DNA from: Tenrec ecaudatus
Lineage: Eukaryota; Chordata; Mammalia; Afrosoricida; Tenrecidae
Direction: 5' to 3'
NCBI RefSeq assembly: GCF_050624435.1
Contig: NC_134532.1
Coordinates: forward strand, 122,110,070-122,174,069
DNA: 64,000 bases
Made by a program: the position numbers and the translations under genes. Positions 25,001-37,000 of this stretch are shown one piece after another (position 1 is the stretch's first letter; each line of letters begins with the position of its first letter). Under the pieces are notes generated by a model. The model had not been told where the DNA came from, did no database searches, and was given only the letters and a program-made list of their open reading frames with translations.

Positions 25001-28000
25001 GAAGCCTTCACAGAGAACTAAGTCAGATACTGATATTCTGGCTGCTACTATTGCCGTGAGTCTGCATCTTTGCCCCAGATGGCTGTGTCTTTATCAACAC
25101 CCAATTTGCAAAAGGGAAAAATCTCAGACTTTTCACTTTTCTTGATTCCCATGAAAGCTAGGACTATCACCGCACACATGGTGACAACCAAGACATTCAC
25201 AAGGGTCCACACACCCGTTCCTTTAAGAGCTTTATCGCAGTCCATGAGGTAGTCCCTCATTCCCTCAAGCATCTCATCTCCTACTGAACCCCTCCTTCTT
25301 ACCCCATGGTCTGCATGCTGATCTTCTCACCAGTTTCTGAAGCACTGTCGTTTAGTCACCACCCCAGGATTTTGTACCGCTCCCTGTGGCTGGAATGCTC
25401 TACTCCAAGTTTCCAAAAATGAGTTACTCCTTCCTTCAATGAGGTCTCTGCTAAATATCACCTCCTTAGAGACACCCCCACCCCTACTGCCCTCTCTTCC
25501 CCTACTGTTTTTTCCGTGCTGCTCACCACTGGGCACTACCATCTTGCTCTGATGATTGTGTGCAATCCCCACATGTAAGTTCAAGGAGGGCAGGACCTTG
25601 GCCTAACTCACTGCCAAACTCCCAATGCTTAAAACAGCCCTGATGTATGGTAGATGCTTAGGAAAAGTCAGTTAAAAATGAATAAATTAAATTTACACCG
25701 ATCTCAGGAACTCAACGCTATGTTATTCACAATGTGATTTACCAGCACACAGTTGGCAAAAGGGACTTAACCAGTTTACACAAGCATGGACACCGTTTGT
25801 GGGCAATAAGGCATCTGTTTTCACTTTCACTTCTAGCAAGAGGTTCTTTTTTCTATAAACAGGTTTTAGTTCCCTGACTGGATCGCAGCAGTTCCCCAGG
25901 CCATGCTGGTTTAGCTGTCTCTGCTTCCTTAGAGTGGTCTAACAAGACTTTTCCGGACCAACTAGAATGCCTTCGTAGTCTCTACTCCTGCACAAAGGAG
26001 CCCTGGTGGCACAGTGGGCTATTTGTTGGGCTGCTAACCCCAAGGCTAGTAGTTTGAAACCACGCCATGGGAGAAAGATGAGGCCTTTTACTCCCACAAA
26101 GAGTTACCGTCTCGGAAATCCATAGGGGCTGTTCTACCCTGTCCTACAGCGTGGCTGCGCGTCAGTGATGCTCTGATGGCTTGAGGGCTGTGAGCTTGGT
26201 TTACTCGTGTACAATGAACTTCATGAGCTTCTAGCTGTGCGTTAGCCACTAACTACCCACTAGGCGTCCTCTGTTCCTCAGAAGGAAGGGCTATGAGAAA
26301 GACAGAAACTATCATAAGGCCACAGGGGTCTTCATTTGTTTCAGGAAGATTACCGGTAACTAAAAGCACCCCCGAGGACTCCCCACCCTGTAACAGAGGA
26401 GCCAAGGCTCCCTGTTCTGGGGTGAGAGGAGAGAGACTTCTGCACTGAATAGAACAGCTCGTCGGGAACTTCAAAGCTTGGAGAGCTGTCACATTGTTAA
26501 TGATTTATTTTGTCAAACACATAATAAAATGTATAAGCTACCAGCTACCACCATCATCATTTTCTAAGAGAAGGGCCACCTTACCATTGTAAAAGAGGCC
26601 TATCAGTGCAAAGGGCAGCCTTTAAAACTGCACACTTTGTTAAAAAGCGAATGCTTACCTTCACTGTCATTTCCTAAGAGAAAGAACATTTTAAAACCAG
26701 GATGCATACAGTTGTCTTGGTACAGAGGACCATTTTAAACCTCATAAGTTGAACCTTGCGAAACGCTCCTGGCCTCACTTGACAATGTCCATATCTTTCA
26801 AGTAACCAGACTCCCTCAGCGGTGTCCCGCGGCATGGGTGCCGACACAGAGAGTGGCGCAGGTTTGGGTGACCTTAAGTGGAGACTGTTAGTGTTACACT
26901 CGTAACACAAAGAGAAAGTGATATCAGACAGAAAGGCCAACTGAGAGAGGTGCGAAAGTGCTTGGTGGTGATGAAAAGATGGAAAAGGAGGAAAATTCTG
27001 GGGTGACTGGTTGACAGGAACCAAGGATCCACTGGCGGTGGGTCTCCATTTGTTCTCTGGCCTCTTTTGACTTTGGACTCTATCTTCCCTGTCTCCGCCA
27101 TTTCTCTGAGACCCGGTACCTTCCTCCCCCAACTCTAACAAGACCAAACTCTCTTTTGCCACCAATTTCCAGGACTTTCATGTTTAAGAAGATGCAGCAT
27201 AATAACAGAAGGGACCCTGGTAGCCTGGTGGCTGTGAGTCGGGCTGCTATCCGGGAGGTCAACAGTTTGAAACAGCTAGCTGCTCCGTGGAAGAAAGACG
27301 GGGCTTTCTCCTCCTGTGAAGAGCCGCAGTCTGGGGGAACCCACGGGGGCTGGTCTACCTCCCCTGGAGGCTTACTATGGGTCAGAATCAGCTCGATGGC
27401 AGCGAGGAAGCGTAGGAACGAAGACAGGCACTCCAAGAACTAGGCTACCAAGCTCCAAAGACAAGCTACGGCCCTGTCCTCAGGAAGTTTCAGACCGGTG
27501 GAGAAGGCAGCCGCATGTGCAGGTAGTGTGCCACCATGAAGGCAACTTGCTGGCACCATGGATAAACGCTGGGCGGCTAACTGAAGGGATGGTAGTTGAA
27601 TGCAGCCAGTGGCTGGCAGGGGGAAACCCTGGTGAGGAGTTTTTTTCTCTCTGCCATCGAGTCAATGCCCTGGAGGGCAGGGTAGACCTGTGCCTGTGAG
27701 TTTCAGAGATTTTACTGCTTTACTGGAGTAGGAAGCCCTGTCTTTATCTCTTGGGGCAGCTGGTGGTTTCGAACTGCTGACCTCAGTTAGCAGCCTAAAG
27801 CATAACCATGATGCCACCAGGGCTGTTGTGGGGGGACAGGGGCCCCAAACCCTCGAATGGGTCTTCAGGAACAACTTTGTGATTGTGGGAAATAAGACAG
27901 ACAGACAGAAAGTGGGGCACAGGGGCTCCTGTGTCAGAATAGTGACATGGATTTTCCAATGGGTCTATAGCTCATAATTGCGGGTCTGGAAAGCTCACTC

Positions 28001-31000
28001 CGCTGCGGGAAGAGCCTTACAACTATGAGCTATCAATAAGTCTTAATACACATTCCCATGACTGAACAGTCCCTCCAATTACCCCCACAAAGGAGCTGCT
28101 ATTTAAGAGGAATCATTCCTGCATCTGGCTAGGGTTTGTGCCTGGAGGTTATCTGAAGATAAGAGCAATCCAAGTCTATAGGGCCTGTCTTGTAGACTAC
28201 CTCTTATACGATTACCCATCGACTATGTACTATATTTGCTGCATGACGCATATGCCCTTTGAAAGATCTGTAAGCCCCATTACATATACCCATTGGAAAA
28301 TACATTCACTCTCTCAGTCCTGATATAGGGATGAGAATCCCCTGTGTCCCGTTGTCTGTCGGTCTGTCTTATTTTGCACAATCGCAAAGTCGCTACTGAG
28401 GACCTGTTCAAGCATTGGGGAACCCCATTACCCCAACAGGCTCCTCCTGTAAATACTCCCAAACAAACCAAAGTCACTGCCATGGAAAAGATGACGACTC
28501 ATAGCAACTCTATAGGAAAGGGTAGGACTGCCCCTGTAGGAGTAAGAAGCTTTGTCTTTCTCCTTCGGAGCACCTAGTGGTTTTGAACTGCTGACTTTGT
28601 GGTTAGCAGCCCAGTGGTAACCCTGTGCCACCAGGGCCTACCTAATGCTGGGGCAGTTCTCCTCTGTCTACCTGGGTTATTCCGAGTCTGAATCATCTCA
28701 GTGCAATCATAAACGCCAAAGTTAGGGGACCCACGGGATTGAGTGCCCTGCTACGAATGAGAAGTTGTTTGTTCATATCCACCTGCAGGATCATTGGAAG
28801 AAAGGGCTGGAGATCCACGTCCAGGTCACAGCCGTGGCAGTCCCTTTGCTCTGACATGCAAGGGTAGCCACTAGCCAGAACCGACACTGTCGCAACTGTC
28901 TTTGCTTGTTCCTTACATTAGCGTCTGATAACTCCAGGTAACGGTAAGCAGAGTGCTCTGGACTGCAGGGGAAAATGGCATTTAAACAGAAACGCGAGAG
29001 GGTCAAGGAAGGCGTTCTGGAAGATACCTCTCACGGACACAAGGTCATAGTGCTTGTAGGGGGGGGGGAGTTGGAGAAGGAGCTCATGGGCCAGAAGGCA
29101 CGGCATTAGAGAGGCAAGTTGTGTGTGCACCTTGGAGGGGCGGAGGGTCAGGAGACCAGCGAGGTGAGGAGGGTCCAGGCAGCCATACAGAGTGCGAGCC
29201 CCCGAGGCTGTGACTCTGGAAGAAAGCGCTCCTCGGTGGCAAAGCAGCCAAAAGCACCGCGGGGTTGGTCGAGGCACGCGTCTGAATATGACTCCTGGCT
29301 GCCTGTGCATCCGCAAGTGGTCACTGTCCCGGCGGCGTCAGGGTTGCTCCGGAGGATATTGCTCTTGCTAGCCCTTGTGGGTTTCGTCCTCGTCGTCGCC
29401 TGTGCGAGTCCAGGTCACTTACACCCGGAGGGCGCCCACGCAAGGGAGAGGGAGGCACAGCTGAGCCTGCAGAACAGCGGCCGCTGGGTGCTCCGGAGGC
29501 CTGGCTGAAGGGTCCAGGGTTCACAGAACAAACACAAGTTCATCCTCGGGGACAATGAGCGCCCGCTGGCTGAAAGGGAACAAAGAGGTGCAGACGTGTT
29601 GTGTTCCCTCCCTTCCTCCAGGGAAGGGGCAAAAGGACTGGGCGTGGGGCCGGAGGTTCTCTCGTGAAGGTAGGGCATACTTTTCTCCGACAGGCGGTTG
29701 AAATGGGAAAAGGAAGAAAAATAGTCCTTAAGAAAAACCGTGTTAAGGAATATCCAGTTTAGTCAGTTCATTCTATCACAGCCGAGGAAGGAATGCCAGG
29801 GTCATTTTAATAGCAGTTCCTTTCTTAGCACTATTGTCTTGTTTTTATAATTAAAAAAATTTAAAACCAGTCCATTGTTATCTTCTTAGTGAATGATACT
29901 ATTCGATGGCTGAAGTGCATTAAAGAGTTGTGTTTTTTACCACAAGTTTTGACGATTTTCTTCATTCTTGTATCCATTGTTATTAGCTCTTCACTGCCCT
30001 CCAGTTTTCCCTGTAAACCCTAACCTCAAAACTCACAGCCATTGAGTCGATGCCAACTCATATTGACCCTGCAGGGCGAGGTAGAACTGCCCCTGTGACT
30101 TTCTCAGACTGTGACTGTTAGCGGGAATGGAAAGCTCTTGCTTTCTCCACGGAGCGGCTGGTGGTTTCGAACTGCTGATCTTGAGGTTTGTAGCCCAACT
30201 TGTAACCACTATGCTTAGGGCGCCTCGCTATAACACTAAGGATCTATTGATCTAACAAATGTCTCTAGATTTACTCAGCGGGGATTTCATTAAAAAAGAA
30301 AATCATGCAAAACAACACCCCAAGCCCATCAGCAACAACAATATATAAAACAGATGCACTTCAATCCAAAAGAAAGCAGGAAGTAATAAACACTCATTCA
30401 CACACTGCCCTGGAGTCCACACTGACTCAGCGTGACCCTGCACGGCACTTAGAACTGCCCCATAAGTTTCCAAGACTGTAACTCTTGATTGAATAGGACA
30501 TCCCAACTTTCTCCCAAGGAGCAGCTGGTGGTTTTGAACCACTGACCTTGCAATTTAGCAGCTCAACACGTGGGTAACCATTATGTCACCAGGGTTCCTC
30601 TAAGAAACCCTAGACCAAGATAAAATGGGTCCAAAGGGACAACAAATGGTCAGACGATCAATTTTTAATTATATCCTTTTTTAATGTATTTATCTTAGGT
30701 CAGATGAAAGAGTCATGGGCGTCAAATCTTATGTTTGTGTGCAAGTTTTCTAGCTCACATGAGAATTGTGTTGGGCGGAGTGGGAGGGGACAATGTAGTT
30801 AGGCAGATAGGTTGCTCTTATTGCACTCCACACTTCCAGAGGCCAGGTGAGCTGGCGTCCATGTGGCAGTGACTTACCGAAGGGGCAGCAGGCACCAGGT
30901 CATCCTCCGTCCTTCCTGTCTGCATGGCTGTGTGGACGCGCACTGATTCATAAATGGAAGGCTCCTCTACTTTCCTGGGATAGGGATGCTTCAGAACAAT

Positions 31001-34000
31001 CAGGGTGCCTGGCGGAAATAAAATGAACAAATTGTTTCACCGGCAGGAAGGGCCCCCAAATCTCGGAACTGGGTAACTGACGGGAGTGCAGCCCCTCTTG
31101 TTGTCTCATATCCTTACTTGCTCGTCTTCTCAGCACTCACCGAGCAGCAACGATGTGCCAAGAACTAAGCAGGATAAGAATGAAACCAAACCCTAGACCC
31201 AAGGATGTTAGTTCTCACTCATGAGCTGGACCCAACTGACTATGACGGCATCGAGTTGCTTCTGATTCACAAGCCCCTGTAGGACAGCGAAGGACGGCTT
31301 CTTTGGGGTTTCTGAGACTGCAGATCTTTATGGGTACAGAAAGTCCCAGCTTTCTCCTGTGGAGAGACTGATTGAATTGAACTGCGGACCTTGCGACGAG
31401 TAGACTAGCGTGTGATCTACTAGGCCACCAGGGCTCTTACGTTAACTGGACACTAGGGTATAAAAAAAAATGACACGACCTCTGGCCTCCTGGCCCTTTG
31501 AACTACGGAGAAATAGGGAAGCACTGAAATCAAGAAGGTGATGAAACCGGAGGACTGAAGGCCGGAATTACATGGTATGTGAAGAAGCGGAGGACAGTAA
31601 TACCAAGAGGCTTGACTAACACGGACTTAGGACTTAAATGCCCTACTTGCTTGATTAAGATATGCATTATTCTGGCAGACATGTGTCTGACATTGTCAGT
31701 GAATATTATTGTAAATGTTGCTCGACCACCAATTGCCATTGTTTGTATAAACAGTATCCATTGTTTGTATAAACAGTATCCATTGTTTGTATAAACACTA
31801 TTAAGTCATGTAAAGACTTAATCTGTGTAAATCAATAATCCATGTGTTGTGATTTGTAGCTAGCCTACATTTGTTTAATCTCCATCTCTCAACTGTGTTT
31901 GAAATATATTACCATAGGCCAAATCAATGACTTATAAACAGAAGGACTGTATATGTGTTAGTCTGGGTACTTTAGAGAAACAAATCCACAGAAACTCATG
32001 TATAAGAGAGAGTTTATATAAAGGTTAAGTGAGCATCAAGATGACATCCCAACCCAGTGCGGCCAAGCCCACAAGTCCAGCATTAATCCATATGTCTGAC
32101 ACCGTCCCCAAAGTACTCTTCCATCTCACAAAACACACACTATGATGCCGACTGCAGGAGGAAAGCCGAGTCAATGAATGTGTAAGCATCTCAGCACTGG
32201 CAGGGATCTTCACACAGGTGTTCCAGCACCCAGGGCTGCATCAGGGTAGGTCCATGTGGCTTCCCCTTGGGGATGTCTTACAGGAAGTGAGTCTTGCCAG
32301 CTAAAGCAGGGAACTGGCTAAGGCAGCTGCACCCTGGTCTGACCTTCAGAAAGCAAGAGACCCGAGAACTAGAAAGGCGAGGCTCACTGACCCATTTATC
32401 CATTCGCCTTTCAATTAACCCCACATGTGTTTATGCTTCAGGGAGATGATTGATAAGGTTCTCTAATATAAGATAACAAAAAATGTTTCTAAGGCAAAGC
32501 AGAGGTAACTAGAAAACAGATTTAGGAGTGAATTTTGTGCTTGCACTCCATCTTACCTCCAATTTAAGAACAATTAGTTCTTACCACATGGCCCTGCTCC
32601 ATATATGTCCTCAGAAAGAAAGGTGGAAGATATGGGTGCTACAGCAAAGTGTGGTGAAGACATTAGATGGTGCTCAGCTATCAGAAAGAATAGCAGCTGA
32701 GGTCATAAAGGCTCGTTTTTAAACAAGCAGTCCTCTAAGTGAGATGTCAACTAAACCCACCCAAAGAAGCATACCAACATCCGTGATCCAAGGATTATAA
32801 ATGATAAAATCCAAATCTGAAGGAGGGAGTGACCTCAGCGCCTTTCACGAAGTTCTGGTTTGCAGAAGGCTGTGGATGACTGTAAGCCCAGAAACATTCA
32901 CAGGACCTACACATGGAAAAAACTTCTGGTGATTCCCCTCTGGTCATGCCTGAGGAATGGGAATGGCCTGGATATCAGGCAGAGAATATTAGAGAAACAA
33001 TTACAGTAGATTAAAATAATAAATCTGACTAGAATGGGTAAAACCTTGACATTTGATCTCCCTTTTGATATGCTGTGAGTTTGATTTGGTTTTTAATATT
33101 GCCTGGTGTTTTTTTTCTTTTCAAATTGGAGCTTATCACTGTTGTATTTTCTTATTGTTGGTAGCATTCTTGACTCTCTTTTAAATATCTAGGTTTTTCA
33201 ACATAGGAAACCTGGGTTGGGTGAATCTACAAAGACAAAAACAAGAACAAGGGTTTCTGGGGGATACAGCAGGAGTGAGACACACAATGGGGAGGTGAGT
33301 ACAAGGAAGAAGAGACTTTTCAAAAAGATTGTGGTAGTGATTGCGCAACACTGGCTGATATGCCTGGCCTATTAAATGGTCTGAGGTCTGGAGTATGTCC
33401 TGTTCAAATGGTTGGAAAATTGAACCAACCAAAGAAACAAACAACGAAAGGTGATTGATCAGGGGCAGGAAAGTGCTGCCCTCAGAGGGAGCACAGCAAA
33501 GCAGGTATCCCCAGCTCCTCTAACCCGCCCAGGGAGGGACAAGCTTCTTTACAGGCTTCACGGGTGTCACAGTGCTGCACAGTCACACCCTCACTGCCCT
33601 GAGGACGTCCCAGGGCCAAATTGCAAGCTCCTCTGTCTAACAAACCGTACCTATTCCACTCATGGCCCCATCTCTCTTTGGGAGTCCCACTGGTAACCGG
33701 GATACATTGACCATTTTGTGTATTGGTATGCTGCCAACCATATTTTTGTGACATTTCTCTTTGATCCCCTAAGTCCTTTTGAAAGCTCTGTACACCAGCA
33801 AACCCGTGGACCACCTCATGATCTCGGGCAATGGCTTCCCTCATGCAGATGATATATCGCTGTCGCCATCTTCTCCTTGTCCAATTTAAGACTTAATACA
33901 TGTTCTCTTTAGAACACAACCAACCAAACAAACAAACTAACAGGGTAATGAAACCAATACAAGCAGTGTCATTAGGCCTGGTGGTGGTCTCCAGGAGGGA

Positions 34001-37000
34001 CTGGAGACCCTGTGGTGAGAGGTTTCAGGAAAACTTCATAGAAGAGCTCATACATGATCACAAACTCTAAACTCTCTGCCATTGAGCTGATTCTGACTCG
34101 GTGACCCTATGAAGACCTGGCAGAACTTCCCCTGTGAGTTTCTGAGGCTGTGACCCATTATGGGAGTAGAAAGGCCTGTCTTCCTCTCAAGGAGCTGTTG
34201 GGGGTTTCAAACGGCTGACTTTGTGTGGTTAGCAGCTAATCACTACACCACCAGGGATCCTCGAGATAAATAAAAATTTGACCTCTCCACACCATATTCT
34301 CATGGACGAGGAGGTATGCTATTCAAGTTTACTGCTCATTTACATGCCTCCTCACATTGCAATTCCCAGTGATAAAGAGATTTGTTCTAGAGCTTAAATA
34401 ATGGCTAGATTTTTTTTTTTAGTCCCTGAGTGGTGGAAATGCCCAACACACTCAGCAGTTAACAAAAGTTGGAGGTTTGCAGAAGGACCTAGGAAGAAAG
34501 CCCGGGAGTTCTCCTTCTGAAAAACCAGCATTGCAAACTTTTTGGAGAACAATTTCACTATGATATGCATGGAGTATCCATGAGCTGGAATTGACCTAAC
34601 AGCAAGGTGTGCATTAGTAAAGATTCTCCAGATGGATTTCACAAAAGTCATAGAAGCAAAACCCATAAAACTGTACACTGTGCAGCTTAGGAGGGTTGAC
34701 TACATTGTCCTTATTTCATACCAGTTCTACAGCAAACTTGACACCCATCAGTGGATCTCAAAAAATGGGAAATAGCAGCACTCTCTCCTAGTACCCAACA
34801 CACAGGAAAACAATGGTGTTGCTTTTCTTTGGGGACTGTGAAATGAACAGGCCCATACTCATGTGTGGTGGCTTCCCATTCTTTCTGGAGGGGGAGAGTC
34901 CAGGCCGAAGAAGGTGCCCAGTCCCCAGCCCAGAGGGCTAGATATGGCTTTGGGGTTTCAGGATCTTCAAAATAAGAGCTTAGTACATTTCTGACTCAGT
35001 GCTGCCGGCATTTCCCCTTTTGAACCATTCCCTCCCCCATCTCCAGCAGTCAATCGCAAACTAGAAACCCTGGCTATAAAAAAAGGTAGGTTAAGGTGTT
35101 TTTTGTTTTGCTTTCCCCTGTGCTACGTGACTTCTTGCTTTTTATTTCAAAAGTAGAGTATCCGTGAAAAAGAGGAAGCCCTTCAAGGAGACGGATGAAC
35201 AAGGTGGCCACAAAAACTGGCCTCAAACTCACCCAGTTTGCAGAAGGCTCTGGGTGGCAGTGAGTGGCCCAAGTCCATGTGCAGCGCCCCCATGGGAATG
35301 GAACCTCCATTGAATTCCCTTGGACCACTGACTAGGGATGTGAAGAGCCTTCCCACCAGCCAGGGAGCGTCAGAGAGTGAATTGATGCAAAGAGGCCATT
35401 GTTGCTAGGTGACCTCCCCATAGTGACTCTATCTACAGCAAACAAGACACATCAGGGGTTTGGGTTAAATTTTAACACCTTGTTTGTTTTCTGTTTTGAT
35501 TCATTTTAAATGTGTTCCGGTTTTTATTATTTTCTTTCTTTGGAGTTGAGATTTTTTTCTATGTTTTATTTTGTTATTTTGATAATGTTGGGTTTTGGGG
35601 GGGCGGTTTTGGTATGATTTTCTTTATATGAAATCCAGGATAGGCAAATCTATAGAGACCATAACTAGAATAGATTCCTAGGGTGATGGCAGAGGAGGTG
35701 GGTGGAACATGGGGAGCGAAAATCAAGAAATGTTCTAAAATTGATTGTGGTAATCAAACGCACAACTCTCTGAAATATCTTCAAACCATTGAATTGTATG
35801 GTGTGTGGAAACCAAACGAAACCAACCAACCACACGACAAACTGTGGACTTAGACATAAAAACAATTGTGCGGATGGCACCACCGGGCAGGGCAGCGTTT
35901 CATTCTGTTTTCTGCAGTGTTGCTATGAGCCAGAACTGACAAGTCAACACCTAACAATGACATGGTCTTTCACACAGTAAGTCCAGGAAGTACTAGACCC
36001 TGGAAGGGCAGTGGAGACATCATTAATTTGTTGAAAACCCCAAACACTTACTGAGCTGCACTAAGCGGCAGGTGCTTGTCCGGGCAGCAAGGCTACAGTG
36101 GTCAACCAAGGAGACACCGAACCTGCTCTTCCGGAGCTCGTGTCTAGTTAGAGGGGACGAAGCAAGGGTTTGAAAAATAGGAAACTAGCCCATGTCAGGT
36201 GGGAATAAACACTAGAAAGAAACTCGGTTGAGTGATAGAGTGCTGTTAGGTACTGTCGAGTTGCTGCTCACCGCGGTACAACAGAACAAGCCACACCGTG
36301 GTGCTGCGCATCCCCACCACTGTTGCGATGTTTGAGTGGTAGGTGATATTTTATACAGGGGTAAAGGAGGCCTCTTTGAGAAGCTGATTTGAAGGATTAT
36401 ATGATGTCCTGGTCTTACCCTGGAGTATGAGAGAGACCAGGAGGAAAGAAAAATACCTTCGTAGCGGTTCACAATGTGTAAATGCGAATGAGTAACCTAC
36501 AAACAAGACAAAGCCACCCTGGATACCTGAGTCTGTCTGATACCCCGTCTGCAAACCCAACTGTGACTTCTGAGATTTGGGCCCAGATAAAGCTCTGCAG
36601 CTGAAAACACAAAGAAGGAATGCTGGGAAAAGCCACCAGAGGCTCTCTGATCCTGGCCCCAAGGGAGAGCCAGGGCCTCTAGCCACCTCTTCTCTCTCCA
36701 GCCAGTGCATGCCCACAGCGCTGAGATCACCGTGGGAAATGGCTTTTGTAGTGATCAGAAGCCCCAGAGCCTGCTCTGGCAGCCTTTTGTCAATGCGCGC
36801 CTTTCATGAGAACAGATCCAGTCATCTAAAGAGAAGGGGCCGGTTAGCGATTACAGTCATAATGAAAACCGCCGAGCTGAAATCAGGAGCAGCTGCTCTG
36901 CGGATGCAGGGCTGTGAGAATGTGGTGCAGATGCGTGGTGGAATTGGGGTGAGCTCTTAAGCGAGCCACCCTGGAGATGCACCTCCAGGTGCACCCTACT

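Larger units (their letters stand above)
13251..30877 (-). other. DAPP1: DAPP1 intron 4
   Basis: Intron of about 17.6 kb. It contains several L1 tails, an ERV LTR (about 16200-16760), two RTE 3' ends, the pogo-like transposon in an L1, an ERVL-like LTR, an L2 fragment, many SINEs and a CpG-rich island at about 29160-29700. Confidence 0.9.

Noticed and set aside
29119..29508. 129-codon open frame with a hydrophobic segment in the CpG island
   Set aside because: GC-rich DNA yields long open frames by chance; no conserved motif. Kept only as part of the island description.
31736..31799. CRISPR-like direct repeats
   Set aside because: The units are contiguous without spacers and the DNA is mammalian; it is a minisatellite.
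33482..33844. 120-codon open frame on the minus strand
   Set aside because: Reads somewhat protein-like (Gln/Glu-rich) but I recognise no family. It could be a decayed retroelement or retrocopy; not enough to call.
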